DNA of 22,786 nucleotides, from positions 1 to 22,786 of IMG/VR virus record IMGVR_UViG_3300049225_000477. One strand, written 5' to 3'. Below, in pieces: positions 8,315 to 15,130 of this stretch. The first letter of the stretch is position 1. Every line of letters starts with the position of its first letter. Under the pieces are notes generated by a model that saw nothing but the letters and a program-made list of their open reading frames with translations, ran no database searches and was not told where the DNA came from. This DNA comes from a virus. Made by a program: the position numbers and the translations under genes.

Positions 8315-8724
8315 TTTAATAATGGTTTTATTTCTTTTTTATCTAACCCTCTATTTGTTAATATACGACTAATTTCTGGGGTAGCCAATATATTTATATA
8401 TTCCTTTGCTTCTTTACTAGAACACTTAAAATAATTTTTAATATGGTCTGTTAAATCTTTATTAGGTTGTTTTACCTTGGATTTAATATACTTATTCCAT
8501 TTATTATTTTTAGGAATAAATTCTTTGTAAATAGAATATATCATTCTTTTTTCTTGTGGAGGAAAATCTTGCACATAGTTAACAACTTCAATATAATCTG
8601 GATTCATTGATATGAACCTGTGGACCATATAACTGTTCCAAACCTCCCAATCTTTATCAGTAAATGACTCAACAGGAGGTTTAGTAGTATTAATTGCCTT
8701 TAACCAATCAAAGATATTCTTCAA
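8311..8724 (-). CDS. 62: Clamp-loader small subunit (T4 gp62-like)
   Basis: The 137-aa protein matches the short gp62 type of T4-like cyanophages rather than the 187-aa T4 form. It opens NIFDWLKAINTTK, then has WNSYMVHRFISMNPDYIEVVNYVQ (about 29-52, equivalent to the y-VNR-LS segment), a lysine/proline stretch KNNKWNKYIKSK (72-83), and an ending LTDHIKNYFKCSSKEAKEYINIL. In T4, one gp62 joins four gp44 ATPases to load the gp45 clamp at primer ends. Clamp and gp44 are both encoded in the same window, which supports the call. It is separated from gp44 by an 81-aa gene with 2-nt gaps. Similarity is pattern-based, so confidence is moderate. Confidence 0.72.
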   Translation of the reverse strand: MKNIFDWLKAINTTKPPVESFTDKDWEVWNSYMVHRFISMNPDYIEVVNYVQDFPPQEKRMIYSIYKEFIPKNNKWNKYIKSKVKQPNKDLTDHIKNYFKCSSKEAKEYINILATPEISRILTNRGLDKKEIKPLLK

Positions 8725-8726
8725 AC

Positions 8727-8972
8727 TTAGTCCATTAATTCGTCAGCCAATTCTTCTCTAAGTTCTTTTGGAACTGATGACTTGAGAATTTTCTTAGTTG
8801 ATGGATCATAAAAAACTGGGATTGGGAGTAAAGCATCTTCATCTGTACCCATTACAAATTTAGATACAGTTCTTAATACTACTCCTTGTTGGAAAACTAC
8901 TCCACCATCAAAGTTTTTAATGGCTGTTGTATTTTTTAAATCAATTGGGGGTTGTTGTACTTGCTGTTGCAT
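8727..8972 (-). CDS. Unknown 81-aa protein between the clamp-loader subunits
   Basis: No family recognised. The N-terminus is a low-complexity glutamine/proline stretch (MQQQVQQPP), followed by a beta-rich core with GGVVFQQGVVLRTVSKFVMG (about 23-42) and PVFYDPSTKKIL (52-63), and a charged helix KELREELADELMD at the end. It sits 2 nt after gp44 and 2 nt before gp62, where in T4 the two loader genes adjoin directly. The location invites a role in clamp loading, for example as an accessory or clamp-binding peptide, but the sequence itself shows no defined motif. Tight packing and in-frame codon character support a real gene. Confidence 0.75.
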   Translation of the reverse strand: MQQQVQQPPIDLKNTTAIKNFDGGVVFQQGVVLRTVSKFVMGTDEDALLPIPVFYDPSTKKILKSSVPKELREELADELMD

Positions 8973-8974
8973 AA

Positions 8975-9919
8975 TTATTTATTATTTATTAAGTTTTGAA
9001 TTAACGACATTGTATTTATTTCCTTGTCGATTCGGAAATTTGCTTTATATTGATGTTCATTTATTAAAATAGCGGCTGTGCCTTCTTTGTTTTGTAAGTA
9101 TTCAGATGCACGTTCGTATAATGATTTAAATAATTCATCAAAATCATCTACATTAGCATCAGCTATAATTTGACGTATATCATTATAACAATCTATTTTA
9201 TTATGTTTAGATCCCTCTGATAAGGCATTAATAACTTTATCTATATAATTAGATGATACTAATACTGATTGGTCTAAACTAAGATATAAATCATTTGCTC
9301 CACCATCTACAGTTGATAATTGTATAGTGTTAATACACTTACGTAAATCAGGATAATATTGATTAACTAAGGGTACTAAATCATTTACTTCATGTGTAAT
9401 TGATTCTTCATTACAAATCCAATGTAAATGTTTAGCAACATCTTTTTTAGTTGGGGGTACAATTTTAAGTACTTGACACCTTGACTGTAAAGGATCAATA
9501 ATACGCTCTACAAAATTACAAGTCATAATAAATCTTGTAGTACGAGAAAATGTTTCAATTATATTTCTAAGTGATGCTTGTGCTTGAATTGTAAGAAAAT
9601 CTGCTTCATCTAAAATAACCACTTTAAGGGGTTTGAATGAAGCAACAGATGCAAAACTAGAAACTTTATCTCTAATAGTTTCAATTCCTCGTTCATCTGA
9701 GGCATTAATATATAAATGATCACAATCTAAAGTATTAACAATAATTTTTGCTAATGTAGTTTTACCAGTACCCGCAGGACCATAAAATATAAAATTTTGT
9801 ATATCATTTTGGTTTAAATAAGCCGATATTGATTTTTTTATATTTTCATTACCAACGTAATTATTTAATGTTTTGGGTCTATATTTTTCTACTAATAAAC
9901 TATGATCCATATTCGCCAT
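8975..9919 (-). CDS. 44: Sliding-clamp loader ATPase (T4 gp44 / RFC-small-subunit-like)
   Basis: The 314-aa AAA+ protein is about the length of T4 gp44 (319 aa). It begins LVEKYRPKTLNNYVGNE, the RFC box II-like start. Walker A is GPAGTGKT (47-54), Walker B VVILDEAD (100-107), sensor 1 MTCN (132-135), and the SRC motif lies in PLQSRCQ (143-149) with the arginine finger that acts across subunits. It uses ATP to open and place the gp45 clamp on DNA together with gp62. It overlaps the 89-aa gene upstream by 20 nt; a second methionine, M4, would shorten the overlap to 11 nt and is a possible alternative start. Function is firm. Confidence 0.93.
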   Translation of the reverse strand: MANMDHSLLVEKYRPKTLNNYVGNENIKKSISAYLNQNDIQNFIFYGPAGTGKTTLAKIIVNTLDCDHLYINASDERGIETIRDKVSSFASVASFKPLKVVILDEADFLTIQAQASLRNIIETFSRTTRFIMTCNFVERIIDPLQSRCQVLKIVPPTKKDVAKHLHWICNEESITHEVNDLVPLVNQYYPDLRKCINTIQLSTVDGGANDLYLSLDQSVLVSSNYIDKVINALSEGSKHNKIDCYNDIRQIIADANVDDFDELFKSLYERASEYLQNKEGTAAILINEHQYKANFRIDKEINTMSLIQNLINNK

Positions 9920-10169
9920 ATATTGAATATTTTTTTTCAGGTTCAGGTATTACTTCTGTTTCTTTAGAATCAATTGCATATAAACTACTTTTTAATGGTT
10001 CTAATCTATAACTCCCCTTAAACCCTGTTTTAACCATATAAGCTTCTAGAGTATCGGTTAATGATTTATGTACAGGACCATCTGGTTCATTTGCAACTAA
10101 CCTCCATTTATCACCAGGCGGTACTCGCCTGGCGATTAGGATATTTTTTTCTTCAATTTGTGTAGCCAT
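9900..10169 (-). CDS. Unknown 89-aa protein upstream of gp44
   Basis: No family recognised. A basic, beta-rich N-terminal half (NILIARRVPPGDKWRLVANE, residues 9-28) is followed by a helix around LTDTLEAYMVKTGF and a polar tail ending EYGS. No catalytic motif or membrane segment. The ATG follows immediately after the TTCGTATATT element (10170-10179), with no room for a Shine-Dalgarno sequence, and lies 16 nt after the groEL stop. The gene overlaps gp44 by 20 nt, hinting at translational coupling with the clamp loader. Whether it belongs functionally to the chaperonin or the replication side cannot be told. Confidence 0.72.
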   Translation of the reverse strand: MATQIEEKNILIARRVPPGDKWRLVANEPDGPVHKSLTDTLEAYMVKTGFKGSYRLEPLKSSLYAIDSKETEVIPEPEKKYSIYGEYGS

Positions 10170-10179
10170 AATATACGAA
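10170..10179 (-). promoter_or_regulatory. TTCGTATATT element directly before the 89-aa gene
   Basis: Minus-strand TTCGTATATT ends at the base before the ATG of the 89-aa gene, in the 16-nt gap after groEL. The same decamer precedes the clamp gene and the chaperone unit. If it were a -10 promoter, the transcript would begin inside this gene, so it would have to serve gp44 or act instead as an RNA or protein-binding site. Function unknown. Confidence 0.45.
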
Positions 10180-10185
10180 ATTATC

Positions 10186-11808
10186 TTACATCATCCCCAT
10201 CATTGATGGGTCAATTTGAGGTTGATTTGATTCTTCACTTGGTTCATCTACTACGGTACATTCGGTAAGTAATACTGTACCTGCAACTGACGCTGCATTT
10301 TGTAGTGCAGTTCTAGCTACTTTGGTTGGGTCAATAATTCCAGCTTCTTTCATATTAACTATTTCATCAGTTTTAATATTATAACCTGCCCAAGTATCAT
10401 TACCAGAATTGACTAAATTATCAGCTAAAATTTGTCCTTTGACTTTATCATAACCAGCGTTAACTAAAATTTGATTAAAAGGTTTAGCACATGCTTCAAT
10501 TACAATTTGAGCTCCAGTTGATTTAGCTTCTAGACCTGAGGAAGCATATAATAATGCTGTTCCCCCTCCCGGTACTATACCTTCTTCAATAGCAGCTTTA
10601 GTTGCATGTAATGCATCATCAACTCTATCTTTTTTCTCTTTCATTTCAGTTTCAGTATTCCCACCTACATGGATAATAGCTACTCCTCCTGTGAATTTCG
10701 CCAATCTTTCTTGGAGCTTTTCGATCTCAAACGGCGTTGTTGCTTTTGAGATTTGTTGTTGTAATTCTTCAATACGTGCTTCAATTGATTCAACTGTTCC
10801 TTTTCCATCTACAATTGTTGTTTGTTCTTTTTCTACAGTTACAGTACGAGCTTCACCAAACCATTCCCAAGAGAATTTATCTAGTTTCATACCTTTTTGT
10901 TTATCACATACTACCCCACCTGTGGTGACAGCAATATCTTCTAAAACTAATTTACGTCTATCACCAAAATCAGGTGCTTTAACTGCTACAACTTTCATTG
11001 TACCTCTCATTTTATTAACAATAAGGGTTGCTAAAGCTTCATTATCAATATCTTCAGCTATAATTAAAAGTGATTTTGCTTGTGCCGATACTGCTTCTAA
11101 TATAGGTAATAGTTCTTTTACTTGAGTAATTTTTTGATCAGCAATAAGAATTAGGGGGTTATCTAATGTAGCAGTCATATTGTTATTATTAGTAACAAAA
11201 TAAGGAGATTTATATCCTCTTCCAAACTGTAACCCTTCAACAGTTTCTAAATAAGTTTCTCCTGTACGAGATTCTTCGATATGAACAACCCCTTCTAATC
11301 CTACTTTTTCAATTGCCGTAGCAATTAATTTCCCAGTTTCGGGATCATTATTAGCTGAAATTGATGCAATTTGTTCTAATTGCTCTTCACCTGAAATATC
11401 TTCTGATATTTGGTTCTTAAGATTATTAACTATATCTTTTACTGTGGAATCAATATCTCTTTTAATTTGAACCGCATTTTCGTTATTATTTAGAGCATTT
11501 AATCCAGCTTGAATCATTTCTCTAGCTAATAAAGTAGATGTAGTTGTACCATCACCTGCTTTTTCAGCTGTTTTAATTGCGGCTTGTTTTACTAGTTGTA
11601 CCCCTAATTCTTGGTTAGGGTCTTTTAGTGTAATTGATTTAGCCACAGTAACACCATCTTTTGTAGATTGAGGGGCACCTTGTGGATTAGAAATAACTAC
11701 ATTTCTACCGTTTGGACCTAATGTTGATACTACGGCATCTGCTAGTGTATCAATTCCTTTTACTAAATTGGTTCTTGCTTCTGAACCTAAAATAACTTGT
11801 TTACTCAT
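10186..11808 (-). CDS. groEL: Chaperonin GroEL (Hsp60, group I), full length
   Basis: The 540-aa protein is colinear with bacterial GroEL (548 aa in E. coli) with no domain missing. The equatorial ATP site is intact: GPNGRNV (31-37), DGVTVAK (D51), GDGTTT (85-90) and the catalytic aspartate in VDDALHAT (D398). The apical domain has KAPDFGDRRK (278-286) and LLIIAEDIDNEAL. The tail is a short DPSMMGMM rather than a long GGM repeat. It should form a tetradecamer that folds proteins inside a GroES-capped cavity in the cytoplasm. GroES is encoded 2 nt upstream, so both are co-translated. The sequence is close to cellular group I chaperonins, which suggests acquisition from a bacterial host; phylogeny would be needed to say which. 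Confidence 0.97.
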   Translation of the reverse strand: MSKQVILGSEARTNLVKGIDTLADAVVSTLGPNGRNVVISNPQGAPQSTKDGVTVAKSITLKDPNQELGVQLVKQAAIKTAEKAGDGTTTSTLLAREMIQAGLNALNNNENAVQIKRDIDSTVKDIVNNLKNQISEDISGEEQLEQIASISANNDPETGKLIATAIEKVGLEGVVHIEESRTGETYLETVEGLQFGRGYKSPYFVTNNNNMTATLDNPLILIADQKITQVKELLPILEAVSAQAKSLLIIAEDIDNEALATLIVNKMRGTMKVVAVKAPDFGDRRKLVLEDIAVTTGGVVCDKQKGMKLDKFSWEWFGEARTVTVEKEQTTIVDGKGTVESIEARIEELQQQISKATTPFEIEKLQERLAKFTGGVAIIHVGGNTETEMKEKKDRVDDALHATKAAIEEGIVPGGGTALLYASSGLEAKSTGAQIVIEACAKPFNQILVNAGYDKVKGQILADNLVNSGNDTWAGYNIKTDEIVNMKEAGIIDPTKVARTALQNAASVAGTVLLTECTVVDEPSEESNQPQIDPSMMGMM

Positions 11809-11810
11809 TT

Positions 11811-12173
11811 TTAAATATCGTTTAAGATTTCTTTTTCAGTTTCACTTACTTCTGTTTCTGCAATAGCTTCTTTAATTGCAACTTGTGTTTTAACCTTAGC
11901 TAAAATTTGGTTTTCAGGACCTACATAATATTCTTCTCCATTATAGGGTAGTTTAGTAAAACCCATTGTAGGTAATACTACTTTATCTCCAATTTTAATT
12001 TGAGTAGAAATAAATTCTCCAGTAATAGTTGGTTTTCCAGGTCCTACAGCTACTACAGTACCTAATTCGTTTTTTTCTTTACCTAAATCTGGTACAATAA
12101 TATTACCATAGGTTGTTTCTTCAATTTCTATAGGTTTAACTATAACAGCATCAAATAGCGCTTCTAATTCCAT
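11811..12173 (-). CDS. groES: Co-chaperonin GroES with C-terminal extension
   Basis: Residues 1-96 align by pattern with GroES: LFDAVIVKPIE (6-16), a mobile loop around YGNIIVPD (22-29), the GTVVAVGPG turn (38-46), IKIGDKVVLP (59-68) and ENQILAKV (87-94). The loop keeps a hydrophobic triplet (IIV) that would dock on GroEL. The protein is 120 aa, about 25 aa longer than E. coli GroES (97 aa); the extra tail is acidic and helical (KEAIAETEVSETEKEIL). It is not like T4 gp31 in any obvious way. The start overlaps the 105-aa gene by 23 nt and groEL follows after 2 nt. As cap of the GroEL cavity its role is clear; the tail's role is unknown. Confidence 0.93.
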   Translation of the reverse strand: MELEALFDAVIVKPIEIEETTYGNIIVPDLGKEKNELGTVVAVGPGKPTITGEFISTQIKIGDKVVLPTMGFTKLPYNGEEYYVGPENQILAKVKTQVAIKEAIAETEVSETEKEILNDI

Positions 12174-12468
12174 CAGTATAATTTTTAATTTGATTTTTAA
12201 TTAATTTATAATTTTCTAAATATTCATTTAAACTATCAAAATCATCTTTTGTAGTTTTTAAATCAGCAATTTTACTAATTGCTTGTTCAAATTCAGGATA
12301 ATAATATAAAGATTTTTCGTAGGTTTTACTTTTACCTTTAGATCTAAAATGACTTGCATCAGAAGTAACCATTTCTTTTACAGTATAACTGTATTCATCT
12401 TTTGTGATGAAATAAGGCTCTAATAAGGGGTCAGTAATAGTTTGAATCGATTTTCTTTTTACAGACAT
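12151..12468 (-). CDS. Unknown 105-aa protein heading the groES-groEL unit
   Basis: I cannot name a family, although the segment ITDPLLEPYFITKDEYSYTV (about 11-30) has the look of a conserved phage hypothetical family. The middle is basic (HFRSKGKSKTYEKSLYYYPEF) and the C-terminal third is a charged helix (about 69-100). No catalytic motif. It is the first gene after a 75-nt gap that holds a TTCGTATATT element, and its end overlaps groES by 23 nt, so it is likely the leader gene of the chaperonin transcript. It could be an unrelated phage protein or a substrate or modulator of the chaperonin; sequence does not decide. Confidence 0.75.
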   Translation of the reverse strand: MSVKRKSIQTITDPLLEPYFITKDEYSYTVKEMVTSDASHFRSKGKSKTYEKSLYYYPEFEQAISKIADLKTTKDDFDSLNEYLENYKLIKNQIKNYTDGIRSAI

Positions 12469-12496
12469 ATAACTTGTTTTATTTTATTTATCCGTG

Positions 12497-12506
12497 AATA
12501 TACGAA
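12497..12506 (-). promoter_or_regulatory. TTCGTATATT element upstream of the 105-aa/groES/groEL unit
   Basis: The minus-strand decamer TTCGTATATT lies 28 nt before the ATG of the 105-aa gene in the gap after hsp20. Of the sites with this motif, it has the spacing that best suits a -10 promoter element (TATATT), with a transcript start about 20 nt before the gene. No convincing TTGACA-like -35 is seen. Confidence 0.5.
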
Positions 12507-12525
12507 ATAAAATGTGCTAGGACAC
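12507..12525. repeat. Left arm of imperfect inverted repeat around hsp20
   Basis: The plus strand reads ATAAAATGTGCTAGGACAC. The minus strand of 13016-13035 reads ATAAAATGGAGCTAGGGCAC. With one gap, 17 of 20 positions match, and the two copies face each other across the hsp20 gene. In an hsp20 transcript the two arms would lie in the 5' and 3' untranslated regions and be largely complementary. Confidence 0.5.
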
Positions 12526-12543
12526 GCTTTTTTGTGTATACCT

Positions 12544-12960
12544 TTATTGAATTTTAATTGTTTTTGGCTTTTTAGATTCAGCTATTGGAATAAAAATATG
12601 AAGTAAGCCATCTTTCATCCCAGCAGTTAAACTTTCAAGTTCAAATTTAGCTGCTACTTTATAACCTAGGTTAAAAGATCGTTTAGCTAATCCTTTATAG
12701 ATGTAACCAGAATAATCTTCTTCTTCTTTTGGTTTATCATAGATAATTTTTAAAAGATCTCCATCTATTTCTAGTTGGATGTCTTTTTTAGTTAGACCAG
12801 TACAGGCAATCTCAAAGTGGAGCCCTTCTTCGTCGTAAAAAATATCTAGTGGGTGTGGTTGTTTGTTGTCAAACGTTGTTGGTTGAAAAGATCCGTCTGC
12901 TTTAAAAAAGTTACGGAATAGTAAGTCGAACGGTGTACGTTCATTGAATAATGTACTCAT
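12544..12960 (-). CDS. Small heat-shock protein, Hsp20 / alpha-crystallin family
   Basis: The 138-aa protein has the usual three-part sHSP layout: an N-terminal FNERTPFDLLFRNFF arm, an alpha-crystallin domain (about 36-127), and a C-terminal tail with the I-x-I motif (I135, I137) that links dimers into oligomers. The domain ends with the A-x4-G-x-L type signature in TAGMKDGLLHIFIPI (112-126), where the usual N-G is D-G. It would hold unfolding proteins in an ATP-independent way, possibly passing them to the GroEL/GroES encoded next. Hsp20 genes are common in T4-like cyanophages. It has its own gaps on both sides (95 and 75 nt), each carrying a promoter-like element, suggesting separate control. 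Confidence 0.93.
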   Translation of the reverse strand: MSTLFNERTPFDLLFRNFFKADGSFQPTTFDNKQPHPLDIFYDEEGLHFEIACTGLTKKDIQLEIDGDLLKIIYDKPKEEEDYSGYIYKGLAKRSFNLGYKVAAKFELESLTAGMKDGLLHIFIPIAESKKPKTIKIQ

Positions 12961-13015
12961 ATCATTTAGTTTTGTGAGGCCGTAGCTCTCGGTTAATTTA
13001 ATTTAAACATAACAA

Positions 13016-13035
13016 GTGCCCTAGCTCCATTTTAT
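13016..13035. repeat. Right arm of imperfect inverted repeat around hsp20
   Basis: The plus strand reads GTGCCCTAGCTCCATTTTAT, the inverted partner of 12507-12525. It lies between the putative promoter at 13040-13051 and the hsp20 start, so it would be in the hsp20 5' untranslated region. Confidence 0.5.
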
Positions 13036-13039
13036 GTTC

Positions 13040-13051
13040 TATTATACATAT
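13040..13051 (-). promoter_or_regulatory. Putative hsp20 promoter -10 region ATATGTATAATA
   Basis: Minus-strand ATATGTATAATA with a perfect TATAAT lies just after the clamp gene stop and about 80 nt before the hsp20 ATG. It is identical over 12 nt to the element at 6623-6634 and occupies the same place, right behind the stop of the preceding gene. The remaining gap would form a long 5' untranslated region. No clear -35 is visible. Confidence 0.5.
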
Positions 13052-13055
13052 GTGT

Positions 13056-13778
13056 TTACTCATTTCTTGCAATAAAGTATTCACTATTTACTTCTTCTGA
13101 ATAGAAGTTTAATTTTAGCATTCCTTGTTCTGATAATTTTAGTGTACCACTATCCATATCTTTATTGGAATTTAAAATATCTTTAAAGATATCAGAATCA
13201 AAAGGAATTTCAATACCACTTTTAGATATATTACCCTGAATTTGATATGTAATTTTGTTTGAAAATCCAGTATTATCACCAAATATAAATTCACAAATAT
13301 TTGTACCATCCATATCTGTAGTACTTGTGATTAACATATTATTTACATCAGCTAAAGCACTTTTAGCTTTAATTAAATGGTCAATATCTTCTCTAGTCAA
13401 ATCAAGCTCCATTTCAAATGATTCTGGGTCTTCATAATACGTGTTTTTTCCTAAAATAAGGATATCAGCCAATGAGTAAGTTAAATCAAAATTAGCATCT
13501 GCAAAATGAATTTTAGTGTAAACGGCTTTCATTTTTTCTAATGACACCATTAGATCACCATTAGTAATAGATATTAACTTACTTAATTTATGTGTATCAA
13601 ATACACCTAATTCAGCATCCTCTAATGGAAAATTATTATGCTCTATTTTACATACTCTACCGGATTCACCTGCGTAAATAGTAAGTTGGTTGTCTTTGAT
13701 TCTCCATTTTACTTGATTATTTAAACCATTTAAGTAATATTTGGAAATAACTGATGTGAGTGTGCTCTTATTTATCAT
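13056..13778 (-). CDS. 45: Sliding clamp (T4 gp45-like DNA polymerase processivity factor)
   Basis: The 240-aa protein is close in length to T4 gp45 (228 aa) and follows its plan: an N-terminal helix (STLTSVISKYYL), beta repeats with GVFDTHKLSKLISI (58-71) matching the clamp helix of gp45, ADILILG before the linker, and a C-terminal YFIARNE strand like that of gp45. Sequence conservation in this family is low, so gene order helps: it follows the C-terminal polymerase fragment by 23 nt, and gp44 and gp62 lie downstream. It would form a trimeric ring that tethers the polymerase to DNA. A TTCGTATATT element ends 6 nt before its ATG, leaving no Shine-Dalgarno site. Confidence 0.82.
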   Translation of the reverse strand: MINKSTLTSVISKYYLNGLNNQVKWRIKDNQLTIYAGESGRVCKIEHNNFPLEDAELGVFDTHKLSKLISITNGDLMVSLEKMKAVYTKIHFADANFDLTYSLADILILGKNTYYEDPESFEMELDLTREDIDHLIKAKSALADVNNMLITSTTDMDGTNICEFIFGDNTGFSNKITYQIQGNISKSGIEIPFDSDIFKDILNSNKDMDSGTLKLSEQGMLKLNFYSEEVNSEYFIARNE

Positions 13779-13784
13779 AACTGT

Positions 13785-13794
13785 AATATACGAA
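13785..13794 (-). promoter_or_regulatory. TTCGTATATT element just before the clamp gene
   Basis: Minus-strand TTCGTATATT lies in the 23-nt gap between the polymerase C-terminal gene and the clamp gene, ending 6 nt before the clamp ATG. As a promoter it would give an almost leaderless transcript; as an RNA site it would overlap the ribosome footprint, where T4 translational repressors also act. Function not shown. Confidence 0.5.
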
Positions 13795-13801
13795 TTTTAT
13801 T

Positions 13802-14737
13802 TTAAATTTCAAATGAACTTAAGGCATTTGTATAAGGATTTAAATCTAATGACCATTGCAAATCACTAAAGAACCCTTCTAATTTATTTAACAATATTGA
13901 ATCAAATACTTTCTGTCTATCAGCATATCTATCTAAAAATTCTTGTACCTTTTTAGGAATATCATAATCAAAAAATGCTAATGCCTCTATCTTGTATGGA
14001 TTATCTTTACAATAAATCCATTTAACTTTATCAGCCATAGTAATTAAATTATGTTTTCTATCTAATTTCCATAATTTTAATAAATCATTATAACGAATAG
14101 CTGCTCTTACAGGTGCAGGAGCACCTTTAAGTATCTCAGTAAACATTTCACCCGCTCTAGCACTTGTACCTTGATACTTTTGAAGTTTTTTAACAGCTGT
14201 TGGATTACCTAATTTTGCTAATGGTATCTCACCACCTAATATTTGCTTTTTAAACACTTTAATTTGGTCTATAATATTAGCTTTTTCTTCACCTTTAAGT
14301 ACTTGTTGAAGTATATCATTAAAAAATTCCCCTAAAATAGGTGGAAAATTTGCTTTCATAAACTCTAAACCTTTAATATCTAAAGATTCTTTTTCAATAC
14401 CTTCTTGTTTAGTAATCCATTGAGCATAACGACGGGTTGCTCTAAAATAGGCTGAACGGATAACACATTCTGTTTTCATTTCAAGTCTATGTTCTGGGAC
14501 ATTAAAGCATTCTTTAGCCAAAACATCATAATGGTCTGTGATAATATCCTGATATTTAAGTGCTACTTTTTCTAAAATATCATCTTTTTCTTTATCGCTA
14601 AATTCTTCAAAATTAGGGTATAAATGAAGTAAAATAGGTTCAGCATTAAAATAATTAGAATCAGTGTCTACATAAGCACAATAATTTTCATCATCTGCAT
14701 CACATATCCACCAAGGTGTTTCTTCTAAATGTTTCAT
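13802..14737 (-). CDS. 43: Family-B DNA polymerase, C-terminal fragment (motif C and thumb) of a split gp43
   Basis: This 311-aa protein is the missing end of the polymerase encoded at 18952-20763. Residues YCAYVDTDSNYF (19-30) are motif C with both catalytic aspartates (D24, D26). Downstream, IRSAYFRATRRYAQW (93-107) corresponds to the KKRY DNA-contact motif, followed by LDIKGLEFMKANFPP and a thumb-like helical C-terminus. The N-terminal piece ends just before this point; 603 + 311 = 914 residues compares with 898 for T4 gp43, and motif C would fall at joint position 627 against 621 in T4. It lacks any intein sequence or splice nucleophile, so the halves should assemble non-covalently. Its ATG shares one base with the preceding stop (TAATG). 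Confidence 0.88.
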   Translation of the reverse strand: MKHLEETPWWICDADDENYCAYVDTDSNYFNAEPILLHLYPNFEEFSDKEKDDILEKVALKYQDIITDHYDVLAKECFNVPEHRLEMKTECVIRSAYFRATRRYAQWITKQEGIEKESLDIKGLEFMKANFPPILGEFFNDILQQVLKGEEKANIIDQIKVFKKQILGGEIPLAKLGNPTAVKKLQKYQGTSARAGEMFTEILKGAPAPVRAAIRYNDLLKLWKLDRKHNLITMADKVKWIYCKDNPYKIEALAFFDYDIPKKVQEFLDRYADRQKVFDSILLNKLEGFFSDLQWSLDLNPYTNALSSFEI

Positions 14738-15120
14738 TAATATTTTTTATATGATTTTTCTTCTACTAACCCTGATGATGTTAAAATGTTAATTAATTTT
14801 TTAACTTCACATCTTTTATCGTTTGTAATATACACAGAACGAGCCAATTCTACAAATTCTTTATCAAATCTCTTTTCACGTTCACAATCTCTAATCCAAT
14901 CTTCTATGTCCCAAAGTTGCCCATTAATCTTAGCTAATTCAAGATAATGATTTTGTAATTGACCATCATGTTTTTCAAATAATTCTATAACTAAAGGGTT
15001 AAGAGCATCAAACTCAACCATAATATTAGTTAACTTTTCTTCATCTTCTATTTTGAGCAATTTTAATTCTAAAATTGAAATTTTGTCTAATAATTCTCCG
15101 TTTGAAATTTCTACTAACAT
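14737..15120 (-). CDS. DUF6165-like small protein
   Basis: The 127-aa protein begins MLVEISNGELLDKISILELK and ends with VYITNDKRCEVKKLIN and a final EEKSYKKY; between these are LWDIEDWIRDCE and FDKEFVELARSVY. This ordered set (GELhDKhxILEhK ... LWxhEDxIR ... LARSVYxxND) is what I associate with DUF6165, a family of mostly helical proteins found in bacterial polysaccharide or LPS loci. No enzymatic function is established. It is the last gene of the cassette that splits the polymerase and overlaps the polymerase C-terminal gene by 1 nt. The company of glycosyltransferases agrees with that family context. Confidence 0.62.
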   Translation of the reverse strand: MLVEISNGELLDKISILELKLLKIEDEEKLTNIMVEFDALNPLVIELFEKHDGQLQNHYLELAKINGQLWDIEDWIRDCEREKRFDKEFVELARSVYITNDKRCEVKKLINILTSSGLVEEKSYKKY

Positions 15121-15130
15121 ATTTTTATTT

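Noticed and set aside
10691-11125. Plus-strand open frame of 144 codons
   Set aside because: Antisense shadow of groEL, whose own frame is strongly conserved.
12526-12543. Terminator hairpin after hsp20
   Set aside because: The only pairing found is a 4-bp ACAC/GTGT stem with an 8-nt loop, too weak and without a proper T-tract.
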